DNA of 64,000 bases from Viola odorata (lineage: Eukaryota > Streptophyta > Magnoliopsida > Malpighiales > Violaceae), in the NCBI GenBank assembly GCA_963691705.1, contig OY829539.1:7566501-7630500 (forward strand). The letters run 5' to 3'. This document shows, in pieces, positions 60,818 through 64,000 of the stretch. Each line of letters begins with the position of its first letter. The stretch's first letter is position 1. The notes beneath the pieces are model-generated. The model had not been told where the DNA came from. It ran no database searches and saw only the letters and a list, made by a program, of their open reading frames with translations. The position numbers and the translations under genes were made by a program.

Positions 60818-62988
60818 TGATATGCAAACTCTATTTTTGTGCTGTGTTATCTGCATTTTGAGTGACTAAACATATAGCCTTGTTTGCGAGCGAGTGAGTA
60901 AACACATATCTGGTGAGGGCTGCTCGTGAGTAGGCCTGATGTGGAAAAGTTCTACCTTTGGGGTCGGTATCCCAATGCTTTAATGCAGGTGTGCATCTAG
61001 GCAGGAAGCGCCTTATCGAGACCTCGGCAATTGACGGGTTTGATCATTCCAGTGCTTTGGTTATTTGTGTTCATGTTTTGAAACTGTTTTTTATTTTGTG
61101 AATGCTCAAGGGCGAGCATTGGGCAGTGTGGGGATATTTGATTACATGTATTTTATGCATGTTTTTCCTTCCATTCTTACCTCGATTTAGGCCTTGATAC
61201 TACTAATTCACTCGTGTTTCCATCTCTATCGCAGATCAAGGCCAAGAAGCAGAAATGTGTAAAAGACATACTTTCTGGGCAATTTCAGAAGAGTTTAAGC
61301 TTCAAGACTAGCGTCGAGACCATAGACACCAATTTCTCCATGTACTAATATACTCGGATTGATATGCAAACTCTATTTTTGTGCTGTGTTATCTGCATTT
61401 TGAGTGACTAAACATATAGCCTTGTTTGCGAGCGAGTGAGTAAACACATATCTGGTGAGGGCTGCTCGTGACTAGGCCTGATGTCGAAAAGTTCTACCTT
61501 TGGGGTCGGTATCCCAATGCTTTAATGCAGGTGTGCATCTAGGCAGGAAGCGCCTTATCGAGACGTCGGCAATTGTCGGGTATGATCATTCCTGAGCTTT
61601 GGTTGTTTGTGTTCATGTTTTGGGACTGTTTTTTATTTTGTGAATGCTCAAGGGCGAGAATTGGGCAGTGTGGGGATATTTGATTTCATGTATTTTATGC
61701 ATGTTTTTCCTTCCATTCTTACCTTGATTTAGGCCTTGATACTACTAATTCGCTCGTGTTTCCATCTTTATCGCAGATAAAGGCCAAGAAGCAGAAATGT
61801 GCTAAACGACATACTTTCTGGGCAATTTCAGAAGAGTTTAAGCTTCAAGACTAGCGTCGAGACCATAGACACCAATTTCTCCATGTACTAATGTACTCGG
61901 ATTGATATGCAAACTCTATTTTTGTGCTGTGTTATCTGCATTTTGAGTGACTAAACATATAGCCTTGTTTGCGAGCGAGTGAGTAAACACGTATCTGGTG
62001 AGGGCTGCTCGTGACTAGGCCTGATGTGGAAAAGTTCTACCTTTGGGGTCGGTATCCCAATGCTTTAATGCAGGTGTGCATCTAGGCAGGAAGCGCCTTA
62101 TCGAGACCTCCGCAATTGACGGGTTTGATCATTCCAGTGCTTTGGTTGTTTGTGTTCATGTTTTGGGACTGTTTTTTATTTTGTGAATGCTCAAGGGCGA
62201 GCATTGGGCAGTGTGGGGATATTTGATTATATGTATTTTATGCATGTTTTTCCTTCCATTCTTACCTCGATTTAGGCCTTGATACTACTAATTCGCTCGT
62301 GTTTCCATCTTTCTCGCAGATCAAGGCCAAGAAGGAGAAATGTGCGAAAAGACATACTTTCTGGGCAATTTCAGAAGAGTTTAAGCTTCAAGACTAGCGT
62401 CGAGACCATAGACACCAATTTCTCCATGTACTAATGTACTCGGATTGATATGCAAACTCTATTTTTGTGCTGTGTTATCTGCATTTTGAGTGACTAAACA
62501 TATAGCCTTGTTTGCGAGCGAGTGAGTAAACACATATCTGGTGAGGGCTGCTCGTGAGTAGGCCTGATGTGGAAAAGTTCTACCTTTGGGGTCGGTATCC
62601 CAATGCTTTAATGCAGGTGTGCATCTAGGCAGGAAGCGCCTTATCGAGACCTCGGCAATTGACGGGTTTGATCATTCCAGTGCTTTGGTTATTTGTGTTC
62701 ATGTTTTGAAACTGTTTTTTATTTTGTGAATGCTCAAGGGCGAGCATTGGGCAGTGTGGGGATATTTGATTACATGTATTTTATGCATGTTTTTCCTTCC
62801 ATTCTTACCTCGATTTAGGCCTTGATACTACTAATTCGCTCGTGTTTCCATCTTTCTCGCAGATCAAGGCCAAGAAGGAGAAATGTGCGAAAAGACATAC
62901 TTTCTGGGCAATTTCAGAAGAGTTTAAGCTTCAAGACTAGCGTCGAGACCATAGACACCAATTTCTCCATGTACTAATGTACTCGGAT
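60818..62988 (+). repeat. B-C-A trio with the same 1-bp deletion, copy 2, plus monomer 116
   Basis: Monomers 113-115 repeat 104-106 at about +4886 bp: the C deletion at 61259/61260 with aatatactcgg (113), gacgtcgg, gggtatgatc and agataaagg (114), cacgtatc and gattatatg (115). Monomer 116 (62446) is a B body with an A tail, the same hybrid kind as 108, 110 and 112, but what follows differs from the first trio. Confidence 0.85.
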
Positions 62989-64000
62989 TGATATGCAAAC
63001 TCTATTTTTGTGCTGTGTTATCTGCATTTTGAGTGACTAAACATATAGCCTTGTTTGCGAGCGAGTGAGTAAACACATATCTGGTGAGGGCTGCTCGTGA
63101 CTAGGCCTGATGTCGAAAAGTTCTACCTTTGGGGTCGGTATCCCAATGCTTTAATGCAGGTGTGCATCTAGGCAGGAAGCGCCTTATCGAGACCTCGGCA
63201 ATTGACGGGTTTGATCATTCCAGTGCTTTGGTTATTTGTGTTCATGTTTTGGGACTGTTTTTTATTTTGTGAATGCTCAAGGGCGAGCATTGGGCAGTGT
63301 GGGGATATTTGATTACATGTATTTTATGCATGTTTTTCCTTCCATTCTTACCTCGATTTAGGCCTTGATACTACTAATTCACTCGTGTTTCCATCTCTAT
63401 TGCAGATCAAGGCCAAGAAGCAGAAATGTGTAAAAGACATACTTTCTGGGCAATTTCAGAAGAGTTTAAGCTTCAAGACTAGCGTCGAGACCATAGACAC
63501 CAATTTCTCCATGTACTAATATACTCGGATTGATATGCAAACTCTATTTTTGTGCTGTGTTATCTGCATTTTGAGTGACTAAACATATAGCCTTGTTTGC
63601 GAGCGAGTGAGTAAACACATATCTGGTGAGGGCTGCTCGTGACTAGGCCTGATGTCGAAAAGTTCTACCTTTGGGGTCGGTATCCCAATGCTTTAATGCA
63701 GGTGTGCATCTAGGCAGGAAGCGCCTTATCGAGACGTCGGCAATTGTCGGGTATGATCATTCCTGAGCTTTGGTTGTTTGTGTTCATGTTTTGGGACTGT
63801 TTTTTATTTTGTGAATGCTCAAGGGCGAGAATTGGGCAGTGTGGGGATATTTGATTTCATGTATTTTATGCATGTTTTTCCTTCCATTCTTACCTTGATT
63901 TAGGCCTTGATACTACTAATTCGCTCGTGTTTCCATCTTTATCGCAGATCAAGGCCAAGAAGCAGAAATGTGCTAAACGACATACTTTCTAGGCAATTTC
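62989..64000 (+). repeat. Monomer 117 and partial monomer 118, right window edge
   Basis: Monomer 117 (542 bp) has a gtcgaaaag head, gttatttg with gggactg (a B/A mix), attcactcg, attgcag, the same C deletion at 63430/63431 and aatatactcgg. Monomer 118 begins at 63531, is type C with gacgtcgg, gggtatgatc and gctaaacgac, reads catc where 105 and 114 read agataaagg, has TAG in place of TGG at 63990-63992, and is cut by the window end after 470 bp. The array clearly continues. Confidence 0.88.

Larger units (their letters stand above)
1..64000 (+). repeat. 543-bp satellite array, about 117.9 head-to-tail monomers
   Basis: The motif tgatatgcaaactc recurs at 1, 545, 1088, 1631, 2174 and so on to 63531. 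The step is 543 bp everywhere except five monomers with 1-bp indels (1 and 101 longer, 104, 113 and 117 shorter). The count is self-consistent: 544 + 116 x 543 - 2 = 63530, which is the end of monomer 117. Every monomer has the same orientation, and both window edges lie inside the array, so its full size is unknown. Divergence is almost all single-base substitution; many same-type monomers look identical by eye. Such a structure is typical of centromeric or subtelomeric heterochromatin, but location and species are inference. No monomer is interrupted by another element. Confidence 0.99.

Noticed and set aside
1..64000. CRISPR array
   Set aside because: The repeated unit is 543 bp with no short repeat and variable spacer pattern; neighbouring units are alike along their whole length.
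1..64000. rDNA or tRNA-derived satellite
   Set aside because: I see no tRNA-like fold, no internal promoter box B (GGTTCGANTCC-like) and no recognisable 5S or large rRNA segment in the monomer.
1..64000. Retrotransposon or DNA transposon array
   Set aside because: No terminal repeats, target-site duplications, primer-binding site or transposase or reverse transcriptase motifs are visible. The unit has no discrete ends.

Overview
The whole window is one uninterrupted satellite DNA array. A 543-bp monomer is repeated head to tail on one strand from base 1 to base 64000: 117 complete monomers plus a 470-bp partial one at the right end. I see no unique-sequence gap, transposon, inversion, rRNA, tRNA, CRISPR array or convincing protein gene. 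Monomer phase is set here at the sequence tgatatgcaaactc. Starts fall at 1, 545, then every 543 bp. The exceptions are a 1-bp insertion in monomer 1, a 1-bp insertion in monomer 101 and 1-bp deletions in monomers 104, 113 and 117. A pure array of this monomer length points to nuclear heterochromatin (pericentromeric, subtelomeric or knob-like) of a eukaryote. I do not recognise the satellite family and cannot name the organism.

The monomers fall into recurring subtypes defined by linked single-base variants, with positions given in reference monomer 80 (42899-43441). Type A has C at 43011, G at 43024, C at 43107 and ctttctcgcag near 43305-43315. Type B has G at 43011, A at 43144, AA at 43162-43163, A at 43291, ctctatcgcag and C at 43331. 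Type C has C at 43011, usually C at 43024, T at 43115, A at 43198 and T at 43225. Type D has G at 43011, G at 43186 and G at 43404. Type E lacks the TGA at 43220-43222, reads acatgtg there, and occurs only in the first 10 kb.

Layout from left to right. 1-14662 is the most heterogeneous part, with many private variants, a four-monomer higher-order repeat at 1631-5974, E monomers, and a second copy of two odd monomers at 9233. 14663-21721 alternates A and C monomers in a five-monomer order. 19007-24436 is a nearly exact 2715-bp tandem duplication. 23351-33667 is a seven-monomer (3801-bp) higher-order repeat. 36926-39097 is a duplicated dimer. 39098-46156 is a roughly six-monomer order with hybrid units. 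46157-55931 is a C-rich mosaic with a new aaacgac tail variant. 55932-64000 contains a triplicated dimer and three monomers sharing one 1-bp deletion. The arrangement is what repeated unequal crossing-over and gene conversion produce.

The short open frames (a 93-codon plus-strand frame in nine monomers and a 60-66-codon minus-strand frame in five) appear only where a stop is lost or an ATG is gained by one base. I do not call them genes. The most interesting non-trivial signal is that each monomer carries an intron-like layout: a GTGAGTAA donor-like site, then about 300 bp on a TACTAAT branch-site-like motif, a pyrimidine-rich tract and CAG. After this comes a lysine-rich 25-codon open stretch ending in TAG. 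This suggests, but does not prove, that the satellite was founded on a fragment of a spliced gene.
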